Below are positions 29,601 through 41,781 of a stretch of 64,000 nt of DNA, piece after piece. This stretch comes from Anisakis pegreffii. Its lineage: Eukaryota; Nematoda; Chromadorea; Rhabditida; Anisakidae. The stretch spans positions 248,001 through 312,000 of the forward strand of contig JAPYMA010000381.1 of the NCBI GenBank assembly GCA_035041965.1. Direction: 5' to 3'. Position 1 is the first letter of the stretch. Each line of letters opens with the position of its first letter. The translations under genes were made by a program, and so were the position numbers. The notes beneath the pieces were generated by a model. It was given only the letters and a program-made list of their open reading frames with translations, had not been told where the DNA came from and searched no databases.

Positions 29601-32600
29601 TTGCAGGATTCTGTTATTTTTTTTCCTAATTTGTCTAATGCTGTGGAATGATTTATTTAAATTGTGTCGCTGTTGCTTTTTAGATCGTAATTTGAATTCT
29701 TGATTCGCATTTCTCTGCTTCATAATATTTGAGTTGTTCATTTCAAATATTCATGAACTTATTCAGTCGTCAATATGCAAAACATGGCTTTTTTTCTGTG
29801 AGCATTTATACATATAGAGACTTCGTACGTTGAGGCTCCATCATCCATAATGTTCGCTGTGAAAATCTTTTTAAGACACTTAAAATTCAACAGGAATTGC
29901 AACGCGGTCTAAACCTTGAATATTATATGAGTTTATTCGAGCATTCGTTATATTTTTTGCTCAAAAGTTTATCATCGCAGCGAATTATCAGTGGAAATTT
30001 ATCTTCAAACATTTTTCGCCCAAGTGAAAACTAAAAAAGTGTACTTGGCCTTTTTTTTGAAACAGTGCGCAGTTGGGTAAACATTCTGCGATGTAAACTG
30101 CATCACTGTTATTGAAATATCATTGCATTAGAATTCGGTAGATTTTGGAGGAAAAAACAATATCTCAATTGATATGTAGTATAAGCGAACTAGATTTTTG
30201 TAAAAATGAGGTCGTTTATAACAGATAAGAATATATCTCGGTAAGGTGATTAATTCAGTTGCAAAATCGAATCATTTCTCAACAATCAAACGGGGCTCAT
30301 TGGTTGGATTAACATGGAATGATTTGACACTGCACTTGTTCATAGTCGGTGTTATTCAAGCTTTGAAGTTTGAGTTAATATATGAGTTAATAATCTTTTG
30401 GAAAACATATTTTTGGTGATCGTATTTTGAAAGCCTTCGATTTTTTCAAAAAAAAGAAAAGAAAATGATCTCCTTTGTGAATTTATTGTCTACGGATTAT
30501 CGTTATATTTGTTTCTGTTGTTGTTGTTGTTGTTGAAGGATTGCTTTATGTTTTTTCCCTCATTCTTTCCAACTTCTTATGGATTAAATAAGTACGCATC
30601 CATCAATCTTAGCGACACATTGGTCCACTATTTCTCAGCCATCCAATCCACTTTTTATTAGTTTCACAAGAAATCAATAGAAGTTTTTTTGATTTTACTA
30701 AATCCGAACTTATTTTTCCCATACTGAGATTGAATTCTTTCAAATTATTTGAAGGAAAAGATTACAATTCATTTTTTATTCACATGTTTGTGTGTGGTAT
30801 AGAATTGATAACTCAAGTATGATTCATGCATTTTGCTAATGGATATCAGCTCACTTAAGTCTTCACTCATCTCAGTTGGCTTTTGAGAAATTGTAGAGTA
30901 TTTCCATAGTCATGATGACCTATTCATTCATTTGCATGTTTGTGGGATTTTATCCTTCAGCAGTTTTTGAGACTCTCAGTTATACAATAATTCCTTCTAA
31001 ATTTGAAATGAAATCGCTCCCTGTCCGATATTTCTGTTCTTCATTTCGAGACTCAGCTTTTGAAATCGATATCCCATAAGCTTTTCAGCATTTCAAAATC
31101 TGTTGTTCATATGCATTTTATGTTGTATGATGTCAGTGAAGTGGGAAATTCATCATCCCATCACAACAGAAATGATATCACGTGAATATCATCAGTCAAC
31201 ATTGATGATACAAAAAAAATCAACAAGAGTTATAAAACATACTAAATGAATGTTTGTATTGTGCTTGACAGTGAGTGACATTTGAAGCAATAACAGCGAT
31301 GGCATTGATAATATTGACAATAAGAATACCTATAAATGTTGTAGAAATGGAATTTTTTAAAGGTCTGTACACGATGTTAAAGCGACAGCATTAGGCGTCG
31401 AACAATCGCGTTTCAAAGCCGAACTCGATTTCGATGGACGTGCAATAACGGATAAATATATCACCCACTCATGCTATATACCAGCGTTAATTCAGGTTTG
31501 TTATCACTCCTTTTCGAGATAAACAAATTATTCATTGAAACTCATTGTCAGCATCATAGTGATATTCCTTAATGAATAGCTGTGGATTATTAAAACCAGA
31601 ATATTCTCTTATAAACCAACAACGGAATCAGTTAATCATCTGATCTCATGCAGTCACAGGTGTATCGAAGTGAACATTATTGATTGCCATAGTTATGACG
31701 TTAATAGTTTTGTTGATGAATCATAAAAAGTAAAGCGAAATATATCCAAAAATACCAACTTTTATCATGAAATATTCATCTATGTACACTTACACATAGG
31801 TTTACTCATTTCATCTAGCTGCAACGTTTTCGGTTCATGCTCCATTGACAACAATCGTATTCTTTGAATGGTAGATGTGAAAAATTATTTATGGAAACTT
31901 TGTTCAAAAATTCATTCATCTTGCAAGTAAGAAGTATTATTGTTATACGTATTTGTTCATTCAGAATAATGGACTAAAGTATTGCTTCATCTACGAAACA
32001 TACAGCACTATTGTGCTAACATTATGATTCTTCTATTCAGAAACAGCCATTGTCTGCTTGTGAGCTAAAGGAATTAATGAAATCGCATTTGAGAGTTGAA
32101 AAAAAAATTTTATAAATTCTGTTTTTTGTTACCGTCTCAGCTTCATATTAGAAGCAGTTTTAAAAAAAGTTGGAATTTTTGTTTTCTGTTTGTGGAGTGC
32201 TGTAACTTATGAAAAAAAACTCAGTTTTATTCTGTAATATTTTGAATTTCCGTCTCATCCTGTGCAGAAGAAGCGTCCCTGCTGTGTTAAATTCTCTGAC
32301 ATTTACATTCAGAGAACTTATAAGTGACAGTCGCTGCATTTGAAAAGCATTCGTTCGGTCAATGAATTATGTTGTGTTCATGAAAGCATTCAATGAGTTG
32401 TGCCATTAATTCATAATAAGAGCACTATTTGCGTGATGTGCATCATGAGAAGTACTAATTTTTATGAGATCAATTCGGAAATGATACCACAGAAAAAATA
32501 TTCAATAAGCATATAAAGTGCACGTTTAATGAATTAATGAATTCAGTTTGAATGATACCGTAATTGTTTTCTTTCATTTTTTTTGAATACTGACTCGAAA

Positions 32601-35600
32601 ATGTCATTTGATGAATCGTTCTAATTCAAGTTCAGAATATTTATGCGATGATTGATTATTTGAATCCACATTAAAGTTTCATCATATCCCCAATTTCGCT
32701 GTTGTCGTTATTAAAAAAATGATTAAAGGAGCAAAACTTCAATTCGTGAAATGTCAAATCATAGAGTTTCGCCTCTTCATTCGCTCGTCATCGTCTAATA
32801 CTCATCTAATCACCGTTAATTGGCTTCGTATAGCCATCATCAAAACGACTGATTGCGCTTCGCAATAGCAGACAACGTGCGAAAATTCGCAATGAATTGT
32901 GATAATGAATCGTAGATGGATGATAGAATTGTGCTCGGATAGGATTGGGCACGGCTTAGAGGATGGATAATTCATCGATATCCTCTTAATTCTGTCGAGT
33001 TTTTTGCGATTGCAAAATCGAATTGGGAATTGCTGAAAAAAGGCGATGAAAAATCGGTCAGAAAAATTCATTCAGCGAAATTTGATTTCAAGTGAGTCTC
33101 AGTCAATCGACCTTGAGTGCTTTAAATAATCACTGGTGACGAAATTTCGGTCGTTCAACACAAATAATGTTGAATCTGTGAATCTTTGCAGTATTTTTGA
33201 GAAGATTTTGTTATCATGGTGCTTTTTTTGAACGTTTTTGCGCATTGCATTGAAATGAGATTCGATTCGAGAGGATGCAAATTGGAATAGGGAAAAAGTT
33301 TGAAAAAGGTGTGAAGTGTGGAAGAAAAATGAGAAGAGATTCTAGACTTTTTATTGAGCAAGTATGGCATTTAATGCTGACAAGCGGCATCTCTGACATA
33401 TCCGTTCGTTGATTCACATGCGAAAATGACATTCAGATGATTGAAGAAGTTCTGCTTTAAATTAATCTTGAGGCGTTTAATGTGATTCATATGTTGCTTA
33501 CATATTGCACTTTTATGTATCTCAAACAGAACTTAAACGAAGAACGAAACAAGTGATCTTGTATGGAGAAAAGCATTTAACATCGGCCCTTTACGGCATT
33601 GATGACAGTGTTTCGAATATCGAAAATCTTCATTTTCATTCGAAACTCACTTTAATCTCATCGTCAGTGTGGAAAAAAACAACGAGCATTTTGCTAGTTT
33701 TGAAATGATCATCCATTTAGAGCGAAGCGGTTTTTCGTCGATAGTCAATTACTTTTAATTAGTTTTTTTTGATCTCTGCATTCAGCAAATTGTTCAGCAG
33801 TTAACCTTTGAAAACCGAGAAAATTGTTTGGGAAAATTTTTAGTTATTTATTCGCGATCATTTCTTACTCTCGTTTTTATCAAAGCAAAAACGTGCTACG
33901 GATTCACTTTTCGTTAATTATTCGGTGTGCCAGATGAAATCAAAACTCATGAAATGAACTGAGAATACAAATTATAATTCCAGTTAATCCGGTGAATTTT
34001 CGCAAAGCAGCATATGTATCTGATATCGGAATGTCATACTAATGAGCCAAGTGAATTCATTCAATTAAATGAGCCAAGTGGATTCATCATGTTAGATTAT
34101 TTCCTTTTTTAAGCAATCACAAACAGCTGTTTCAAATTAGTGCAGTTAGTTTCGTACAGCTCTCTTTAATTTGATCCTTTCTTATGCCAATCACATCTAC
34201 CCTCACACATCTACAATCACACTTTACTTATCATTGCCTGTTATTTTGTCCTGAACTATTAATTTGAAACACCATCATAGGACACAATAACATCCTCAAC
34301 AACAACTTAACCATTCAAACGCCTTAAGCATTTTTGCTCTCCAACAAAAAAGGTTAAGTTGAAAAACGAAAAAAGACAACAGTATCGGATTGGTGGAGCA
34401 AAGAAGGTGAAAATAGAGATGTATTCACCAACAGTTATAAAAGAATACGCTTGGCTCGGAATCGAAAGTCCAATGTTTTTGGTCTAAACGAAAATTTGGA
34501 AATTGGAAATATTACACGTCTGGTCAGGAACTTAAGGTAGACCGTCGAAGGCAAATAGATCTGATCGAAAAATTGCCGAAAATGTATTTGTATAATCTGA
34601 ACAAATTTTATGCTTAACAGATCCGTTCTAAACATCTAACAAGATTTTACCCTACTATTTATATGTGAAATTTTACTTTTGCCATTTTGAAATCTTCGTT
34701 TTTGTTGGTTTCAATCATGAGGTTGCTTTGTTTTGTATCACCACGATGTGAATCTCATTGATCAAAGTCAAGAAATTGTAATCTTTCAAATGCGGTCGCT
34801 TTGGAAATACTCAAAAAAAAGTTGGAAAAAGAAAACAAAGGAGAAAATTTGGAAAGAATTAACAGCACAGCAAATGATTGAATGTCTGAGTTAGAAAAAA
34901 AGTGACAAAACTTTTTGAATGTTTCCCATTCCTCATCAACAAGCAAAGTGGAACATTCATCATAGACATTCGCCATGCATAATAATAATAATACTTTTAA
35001 AGTATTATAGAGATAATAATAGTAACAGCAGTAAGAATAATAACAATAATTTGATAAATGATGAAGTGCAGTTGAGTTAGGTTCACTTGTTAAAAAAGCA
35101 ATTCTGATTGCAAAAAAAAAGCAACATGTAGCAGGATAACTCTGAAGCTATGGGCAGATTGTCAAATGTTAAACAACATGTTCTCATTATAAATAACAAT
35201 ACATTTTCTATCTTATAAGACACTTTTTGTAACATGGAAGTGCAAAATTATTCACTATCAAATGCAATTCATTATCGCGCGTGCTTCTATCAGTTAATCC
35301 CCGTAAATCTCATTGTATCGCTGATTCATGACTGTCATTCCAATCGCTTTTAGAAGGAAGTTGTAATATGCAATTTCCGATTTGAATAATCTGTATTTAG
35401 ACAAGTGCATTATAACTGATAATAAATGATGAGAGATATGCTCTAGTGATCGTGCTCCATTAAGTTGGATATATTGCACTTGAATCGTACATGTGATTAA
35501 TCGGGGACATTTGTTACTGAGAATAAGTATAGTCAAAAGTATTACGTGTCTTTTCGTGTTCATGTATGCGGCCTATTCTTGTTATATGGCATATTTTATC

Positions 35601-37281
35601 CGAGAAAATTTGTCATGTGTCATTTTGTTGAGTGATTTACAGTTGCGCTGCATGAAATTCGATTGAATTAGAGAAGTTTAAACAGAAGAAACTAATGCAA
35701 AGATACTAATGAAAGCTTAAATATCTTCTTTGATTGCTGTAGATTGAGTCTACGGTTATGTGCATGCATCTCATCCCATTCGAACGAAATGTTCTTGTTC
35801 GTTTTTTGTGGGTAGCTGTTGTTTAAGTGGCACTTACTAGAATGAAACTGGAGCATGTGCTCGTTCATTTGTTCCTAATCGGCAGAAAAAGTTGTAGCAA
35901 ACAATTTTGGTATCATTTATGACATGAGATTGAATCTTATTTAAAGGAATTATTGTGATGCATATATTCTTATTCTGTGCTTTTCAATTCAGTTCCTATT
36001 GAGGCATCAACATATTATGTTGAGCTTGTAAACCATTTTACATCAGATAATGTGACTATTGAGCGCACGAACTTCAATTCAGTTAATGAATTCAAATAAT
36101 GTAACGATAGTTACAGTATTTGAATGAAACATTGAGTGCAATAACATGTTTACATTGCAATAATGCTTTTTAAAATGATAATGAGACACGCTAATTGGGA
36201 AGAATTTTTGCTGTGATTACGAAAGTAAATAGCTCAACATGAAATTCTGCCATTTCTTAGTGAAGAGCATCACTGGAAAACAATTTTTTTTTTTGGACAG
36301 TCACATTGGACATCTGTCTGCTGCAAATTGGTGTTATTAATTATGGGATATTTTGTTAAGTGTTCGAGACGTCTGATCGTGAGTATTATTTAATTCAGTG
36401 ATGTCAAAAGAGATGGCATTCGAATTCATCATCACAATATTTGTTGTGTCAACCACAGATCAGCATATTCCATTTTATTTTATCAAAAAAATATCTTCAT
36501 CATTATAAGTGCATTCAACAGTTCATTTAGCAAATAATTCTGATCGAAAACGTTGAAATAAAATAATGATGTCATGAATACATTTTCTAGTCATTTTAAG
36601 ATCAATGAGCCAAACATCCGCAAAGAGGTATTATAAGTGTGGAATTTATGAGTTCATAGAAAAGAATAAATACGCAACAATATCAAGTTGTCAAATGAAT
36701 CCATTCGTTTCTCTAGTCTCCTCTCATCTTCTTTCAACAGAGTTTGACGAATGAGGCAGCTGATCACTTTTAGAACTATTAGCCACTTGTATTGGCCATA
36801 TTGAATTCATCTACCCTTTTCTCTTCGCATTCAGTATTATCATCACGATAATGTCTTGAGTGATGTTGGTTGGGATTCATTGAACGTTGTCGTTGAACAG
36901 AGATCGCAATTGAATTTTGAAAAACATCGAAGAATTGATTTGACAATTGAAGAATTCATACGACTACAACAAAATCATCAGTGTGAATGTGATGCAGCAG
37001 CACAATCGATTGAATATTGATTATGTTCCGTTTGAGAAAAATATCACTTCGAGTAAATATGAGCCAACTAACCTGACAGTAGGAAAGATTAGAAAAAAGA
37101 AATAAATTGTGGTAATTTACAGGAGGCACGTGCGATAAATGATGAGGAAAGTCTACGTGAATTTATGGCAGATCATGGCGAGAAAATAATCGATCAGTTG
37201 GGTGATGAAGTGGATCGAATTGAGGACGAAATAACAGCAGCACATCCAGATATTGTGCATGTCGACTTAGAAGCGCTTTAG
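26645..37281 (+). CDS. SLC30A9: SLC30A9 / ZnT9 mitochondrial zinc transporter
   Basis: Cation diffusion facilitator; family members export zinc from the mitochondrial matrix. Nine exons join in frame to 460 aa: 26645-26743, 27024-27158, 27478-27618, 27834-27915, 28337-28584, 28736-28847, 29136-29409, 31363-31495, 37123-37281. ARAMAEYGL and YSLNDVYTRALKVHGS match the pre-membrane region of human ZnT9. GSKSLFAEAIHSAMDTMNQ carries the TM2 HxxxD metal site (His163, Asp167). YGYGNVRYVSSLITGCGILS, DPSLNVVLLEDSAAVTGVAIA (ED at 287-288), VHDVKATALG, RFKAELDFDGR and the end VDLEAL follow the family order. Exon 1 is the least certain: it is basic, lacks early acids and resembles a mitochondrial presequence, but its donor (GAG|GTTCTG) is weak. 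The N-terminus is much shorter than in human (about 568 aa), so upstream exons may be missing. The last intron is 5.6 kb. Confidence 0.94.
29410..31362 (+). other. Intron 7 of SLC30A9 (2.0 kb)
   Basis: No independent gene seen. It contains a (TGT)n run at 30516-30535 and AT-rich sequence. The intron joins phase 2 (AG | G) to give the conserved Arg-Ser-Val-His. Confidence 0.7.
30516..30535. repeat. (TGT)n microsatellite
   Basis: Six to seven uninterrupted trinucleotide units inside an SLC30A9 intron. Confidence 0.8.
34041..34090. repeat. Tandem duplication, 28-bp period
   Basis: AATGAGCCAAGTG(A/G)ATTCAT occurs at 34041-34060 and again from 34069, with one substitution. Non-coding; probable slippage. 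Confidence 0.65.
34988..35008. repeat. Perfect palindrome, 10-bp arms, single-base centre
   Basis: ATAATACTTT, T, then its exact complement, embedded in an AAT-rich simple repeat. The low-complexity context makes chance origin likely. Confidence 0.5.
36835..37020 (+). CDS. Exon-like open frame inside the last SLC30A9 intron
   Basis: A pyrimidine-rich acceptor (CTCTTCGCATTCAG) is followed by 61 open codons and a TGA. The peptide is polar and charged, begins YYHHDNVLSDVGWDSLNVVV and ends near QNHQCECDAAAQSIEY; it has no transmembrane segment. It would splice in phase 0 to SLC30A9 exon 8, replacing the conserved C-terminal exon, so it could be an alternative last exon. It shows no resemblance to ZnT9 proteins I know. 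It could also be part of a nested gene or a chance open frame. Confidence 0.3.
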   Translation, partial: YYHHDNVLSDVGWDSLNVVVEQRSQLNFEKHRRIDLTIEEFIRLQQNHQCECDAAAQSIEY

Positions 37282-37284
37282 ATG

Positions 37285-37300
37285 GTCGTCGTCGTCGTCG
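37285..37300. repeat. (GTC)n run just after the SLC30A9 stop codon
   Basis: Five trinucleotide units begin four bases after the TAG at 37279-37281, at the very start of the 3' UTR. Confidence 0.75.
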
Positions 37301-37417
37301 TATCTCATGTCTGATTCATTGTTTATTCATTTATTTATTTATTTGTATACCTTTCATTCTGTATATTTCATTTTTACTTATTCATATGTTCCTGAAAACA
37401 ATTGATGAATTAGTAGC

Positions 37418-37468
37418 ATTATTATTATTTTGTTTTTTATTTATTTTATTATTATTTTATTACCGTTA

Positions 37469-37502
<34 letters not shown>

Positions 37503-37517
37503 GTTATTATTATTATA
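37418..37517. repeat. (ATT)n microsatellite, interrupted
   Basis: About 100 bases of ATT/TTA units, interrupted by short T-runs and a TACCG block. Likely length-polymorphic. Confidence 0.85.
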
Positions 37518-39391
37518 TTCATCTGTATTGCATTAAAAAGAAAGAAATGAGGAGAACCAGAGTTGAGTTATATTACTTGAACTTTTCCTAGCGCTACACT
37601 CGTACGATTAATATGCAGAACATAATACAAGTTCTTTTTGTATGCCAGTTCTGTCCTTATAGTAAAATACAATCCATCTGATGTTATTCATTTCATTAAC
37701 ATTATATAAGCATTATTCTGGATTTTCTCACAGTTGTGTTCGATATTATTTTTGTAGCTATATGGTTGGAGTTGTTAGTGTTGTTGTTATTATTAGTTGA
37801 AATGTACTTTTGAAAATGTGATAATACTTTAGAAATCAGCTGAGCTGGAAATTTGCTATGGATCTATGAAAAATTTTGTTTTCATTTTCATTCGAAAACA
37901 TTCTTCTTCTTTGTTTTCTTCTCCCGTCGTATTTTAATGTGATTGCACTGAGCAATTGAAGTGGAAAGCTGTTGCAGGTGCAGAATTCGCAATGAAATAT
38001 TTGCACGAAAATGAAATGAAATGAGGAGATGAAGAAGATGAATGACAATGTCTATTGATAGTTGTGCTATCGACAAGAGATTCTTTTATATGAAATGTTT
38101 CTGAGACAATGCTATTGCCTTGAACGCGTACCTACTTAATGCGTAACGAAAAGTATTCATTTGATATGCAAGCTTGATAAATTGAGAGGATTTATATTTT
38201 TTGGAATATCTTTAGAATGAGTTTCTGTTTTTTGGGCAATAAGGGCTGTCGTTATCGACGATTAATTTGCGAGCCGTTCTGGAATGTTTTTGAAATGTAT
38301 TCGAAAAAGAAAAATGTTATTGCTGGAAGAGGAACGTTCGAATATTTGAAATTACAATGAAATTCTTCAAATGATTGTTGTTGTATTGCGTGTGTTTTTG
38401 TGCATATGCATATTAATACTAATAGCTGATTGATACTCATCGATTTATTTGTTTGTTTCTGCGTTGTGTGGATTTATTGCATTGCTTTGTTTTTATTTGA
38501 GATGACTATAAATGAAACGAGATGAATGATAAACGACTCATCAGCATTATCGATTATTTGTTTGGTTTTTGATTTCTAATTGATTTATTACTGGATGAAC
38601 GGCCTTTAAAAATTATCGTTATTGATGTGCAAGAAGAAGTAAACTTGTGAAATTCGTTGATTTTCTGCTATTGTCTATTTATTTGATTGATAAAGATGAT
38701 TCTTTGATGTGCCTGATATGATGCTAATAAATGATCTACTTGTGATCGCTGAGCAATACAAACGAATTAAACTTTTTAAAAAATTCTTTCCTGCTCTATA
38801 GTTTTACTTTGTCCCATTATCTCAAAAGTCCCTAGGAACCAACCTCAAAAATGTTGGTTCATTGCTCTCAGTATGGTTGATTGTGGAACGAAAACGCTCA
38901 AGATTAATCACATAGATTGAAAGATACGAATCTCATACAAATTAATCTCGTAAAATAAGTTGCGAAACAAACTGAAGTGGACGTCATAACACTGGATGAA
39001 TTTTAAGAATTTTTAGAAAAATAGAATATCACCATTGACTTAGCAAGCAATCGGTTAGCAATGAATGAATCTAAGATCAAGCTACTGCAAAAACTATTGT
39101 TGCGAGACAAATTCGCTTATCAATCGAAAAATTTGATCAGCTTGAGGTGTAGACTTAAAAAAGTGAAATATTCGTGAATACAGAAGCATTAAAAGCACAA
39201 AATTGTTTGTTCATCAATAATCAACAATATATACGGAATGAGGTGTTTGTGTTCAATGTGTTAACGAAGAACGATGTTTTTGATCTTGCTTGTCCTAACC
39301 GGTTATGTTCTTAATTTAACTACTAATTGCATTTTTCTGTCATTTATTCACAAATTAAATTTTACGTTTCTATTTATTCGTCATTATATTG

Positions 39392-39408
39392 ACACACACA
39401 CACACACA
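39392..39408. repeat. (AC)n microsatellite
   Basis: Eight uninterrupted AC units about 330 bases upstream of the Ig-protein start. Confidence 0.85.
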
Positions 39409-39736
39409 TGAATTTGATACAAGTTAGCGTTTTGTCTGTTGAATCAACTCAATAACTCGCCGTTACTAATTTCATCTGATAATCGTTGCTCTCTGCTACT
39501 ATCATTGCGATATCACAAGAAGTGCTTTATTTGAAAAGGATTATTCCTTCCACAATATCTTTCGTATTCTTCACTGAAATTTCCATATTGTTTTGTCAAT
39601 ATCTTATCAGCAGCTATTCTCGTATTGTTCCTACGTCCGCAACCTCATCCAGCCAGCTGTCCAATTGTATCTCCTATTCGATCGCTATTGACTATATTTG
39701 TTTAGCTAGTTTAACGAACTGTATTCGTCGAAAATA

Positions 39737-40687
39737 ATGTCCAACAGCAATTATTTGACTAATGCGTTATCACTTCATCAATGTGTCATACTAATGCAAA
39801 TTGCTGTAATAATCAATGAACTGAACAATTTACCTCTTGCGGTCGCATCACCGATAATAATCTCTTCTTACCATATTCCATCACAAGGCTCCATCTATAG
39901 TATTCCACAAGAAGGTCAGAGCGTTACGTTTAACTGCAATAAAACCGGTCAGCGTCGTGCGCTGTTCTGGATTCTTCCGAACGGTACACGTATCGATGTG
40001 GTTGATTCGGCCACAGATTCGAGTTCCGGCCCAATTTTTGCGCTGGCGACGCATCAGGACGGCAGCAATGCCACGTTCGGTTTGAACGTTTCACACAGTC
40101 AATTGGTGATTCCTGAAGTGCACAAAGGTATGGACGGTCGTTACGTGTGCGTCATGGAGGATGCTCAACAGCGGGTTTTCTTCATTCCATACGTGATATC
40201 CTCAATCAATTTCTCGCAATCCCTAATGGTGTCGTTATCGGTGGCTGTATGTTTCGCAATCGCATGCTTGTTGGTGCTAATCTTTGATCGATATTGTAAA
40301 TCACTGTTGAGCGTGAAAATTTGTTGCTCAAATGGTGGCGGCGATAATTATGATCGCAATCGAAATCTTAGCAGCGATCAGCTGAGTATCAGCGATCACA
40401 CATCGCCAATTCAACAACGTAAACAACAACGCTTTGCGATGAATCACATGAATTTCGTTGTGGACGATGAAATAAGCACGAAGATGGATAGTAGCAGTCG
40501 ATGTTCTACTGATAGCAATAATCATAACAGTGCTAGTATGAAAAGTGTTAAGGATACTGACACTTATAACAGTGGCAACAATAGTGACGATAATGACAAA
40601 GATAGACATGTCAGTAATTCGATCACAAACAGTACTGTTCTATCGCATGAATTGACAATACCTGTATCTGATTCAATACATCTTTAA
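39737..40687 (+). CDS. Single-Ig-domain type I membrane protein
   Basis: Intronless 316-aa frame. A hydrophobic stretch near residues 16-27 followed by small residues (LPLAVAS, 33-39) looks like a signal peptide. One immunoglobulin-like domain spans about 55-155: Cys67 in VTFNC, Trp78 in LFWILPNG, and DGRYVCV with Cys138 give the canonical Cys-Trp-DxGxYxC pattern. Five N-glycosylation sequons lie outside (NKT, NGT, NAT, NVS, NFS). A transmembrane helix follows (about 162-183, SLMVSLSVAVCFAIACLLVL), with two Cys at its end. The cytoplasmic tail of about 130 residues is rich in Asn, Ser and Asp and of low complexity. The architecture suggests a surface adhesion molecule or receptor, but I cannot name an ortholog. 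Upstream exons are not excluded. GC content is clearly higher than the flanks over the extracellular half. Confidence 0.8.
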   Translation: MSNSNYLTNALSLHQCVILMQIAVIINELNNLPLAVASPIIISSYHIPSQGSIYSIPQEGQSVTFNCNKTGQRRALFWILPNGTRIDVVDSATDSSSGPIFALATHQDGSNATFGLNVSHSQLVIPEVHKGMDGRYVCVMEDAQQRVFFIPYVISSINFSQSLMVSLSVAVCFAIACLLVLIFDRYCKSLLSVKICCSNGGGDNYDRNRNLSSDQLSISDHTSPIQQRKQQRFAMNHMNFVVDDEISTKMDSSSRCSTDSNNHNSASMKSVKDTDTYNSGNNSDDNDKDRHVSNSITNSTVLSHELTIPVSDSIHL

Positions 40688-41781
40688 AATTAACGGCATG
40701 AACCTATTGTCTAATTGAAATTTGTTCTGTCCTTATATGTTAGCAGCGTATTCACTGACGTTTTGAAAACAGAAACCTTTTTATTGCTGTAAGCGTTGAC
40801 TGCTGATTTTGATCTCGAAATGTTTTGTGTTTTGGTCCATTCAAGTCATTTTATATATGCATTTATTTTGCTCACATGTTTTCATTTCCGGTCGTCTATT
40901 CCGAATGAATCAATTTTACCTGAATAATATCTAATTGTAAGTATTTTTTGAAATGATAAAAACTGTTTCGCTTCTCAATCGCATATTCAATGTTCTATTG
41001 ATAGATTATTCATATTAATGCTAATCAGTTCTGTTATCCGTATTATGACTTATCTTGAATTATCACTGAATTCTAAAACACGTCACAAACGTTAGTTTCT
41101 GTGTGTTCTAGCCATAAGCTAATTCATTGAAATGAGCACAAACGCAGCGTTAACAGTGCTGTAAGAAGGATTCAGAAAAATAATAAAAAGTTTAATATCA
41201 AGAAATAAGATGGCGTCAAGAGTTGTGAGTGCCAATTAATCGTATGAACTTGTTGCTAGTCAGTGAAGTTTGTCATAATACGATAATCATAAGTCATAAT
41301 CATAATCATATAATAAATGTTACGAACAAACCTTCCCATGAATAATGCGGCTATGAAATCGCTCACGATATTTTGTGTCATAATTGATTTATGACTGCGC
41401 GATTGTTGCACTATTGTTTCGTCGTTTGCAAAGCATTCATAAGTTATCACTCGAATAAATAATCCATTCGGTCATTGTTGTGTTGCATTCGATCACCTTT
41501 TTGATTATAATCAATTAATTTTCTATGCGAATCCGTCACAGATTAGATCAATCAATTGATTCCAATATGTATAATTGCAAAAATTAACATTGATGATAAT
41601 GCAAACAAATTCAGTTCCATCACCATCAGCAGCAGCTGCAGCAGCCAAAATAAGGCACCAACTCAGTACAGAGTAGTAAGAGAAACGATTAGTATTGCAT
41701 TAATGAATGACTGCGTTAACGTTATTTTCATGATTATCAGTGTTGCCACAAAATTCACAAGTATTGTTGCTGGTATGACGT
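40688..41781. other. Convergent intergenic region
   Basis: Lies between the 3' ends of the Ig-protein gene (plus) and the unrecognised membrane-protein gene (minus). No coding exon seen; should hold both 3' UTRs. Confidence 0.6.

Larger units (their letters stand above)
31496..37122 (+). other. Last intron of SLC30A9 (5.6 kb)
   Basis: By far the largest intron of the gene. Nearly all of it is AT-rich and featureless. A 62-codon open stretch behind a TTCAG acceptor at 36835-37020 is listed separately. A small tandem duplication lies at 34041-34090 and a 10-bp-arm palindrome at 34988-35008. Confidence 0.65.
37282..39736. other. Intergenic region with simple repeats
   Basis: SLC30A9 3' UTR followed by AT-rich DNA. 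Contains an (ATT)n tract at 37418-37517 and an (AC)n tract at 39392-39408. The open frame 39486-39737 ends exactly where the Ig-protein ATG begins and has no clear coding features; it may be 5' UTR. Confidence 0.6.

Noticed and set aside
40328..40609. 93-codon minus-strand frame opposite the Ig gene
   Set aside because: Antisense shadow of the Asn/Asp/Ser-rich tail of the real plus-strand frame.
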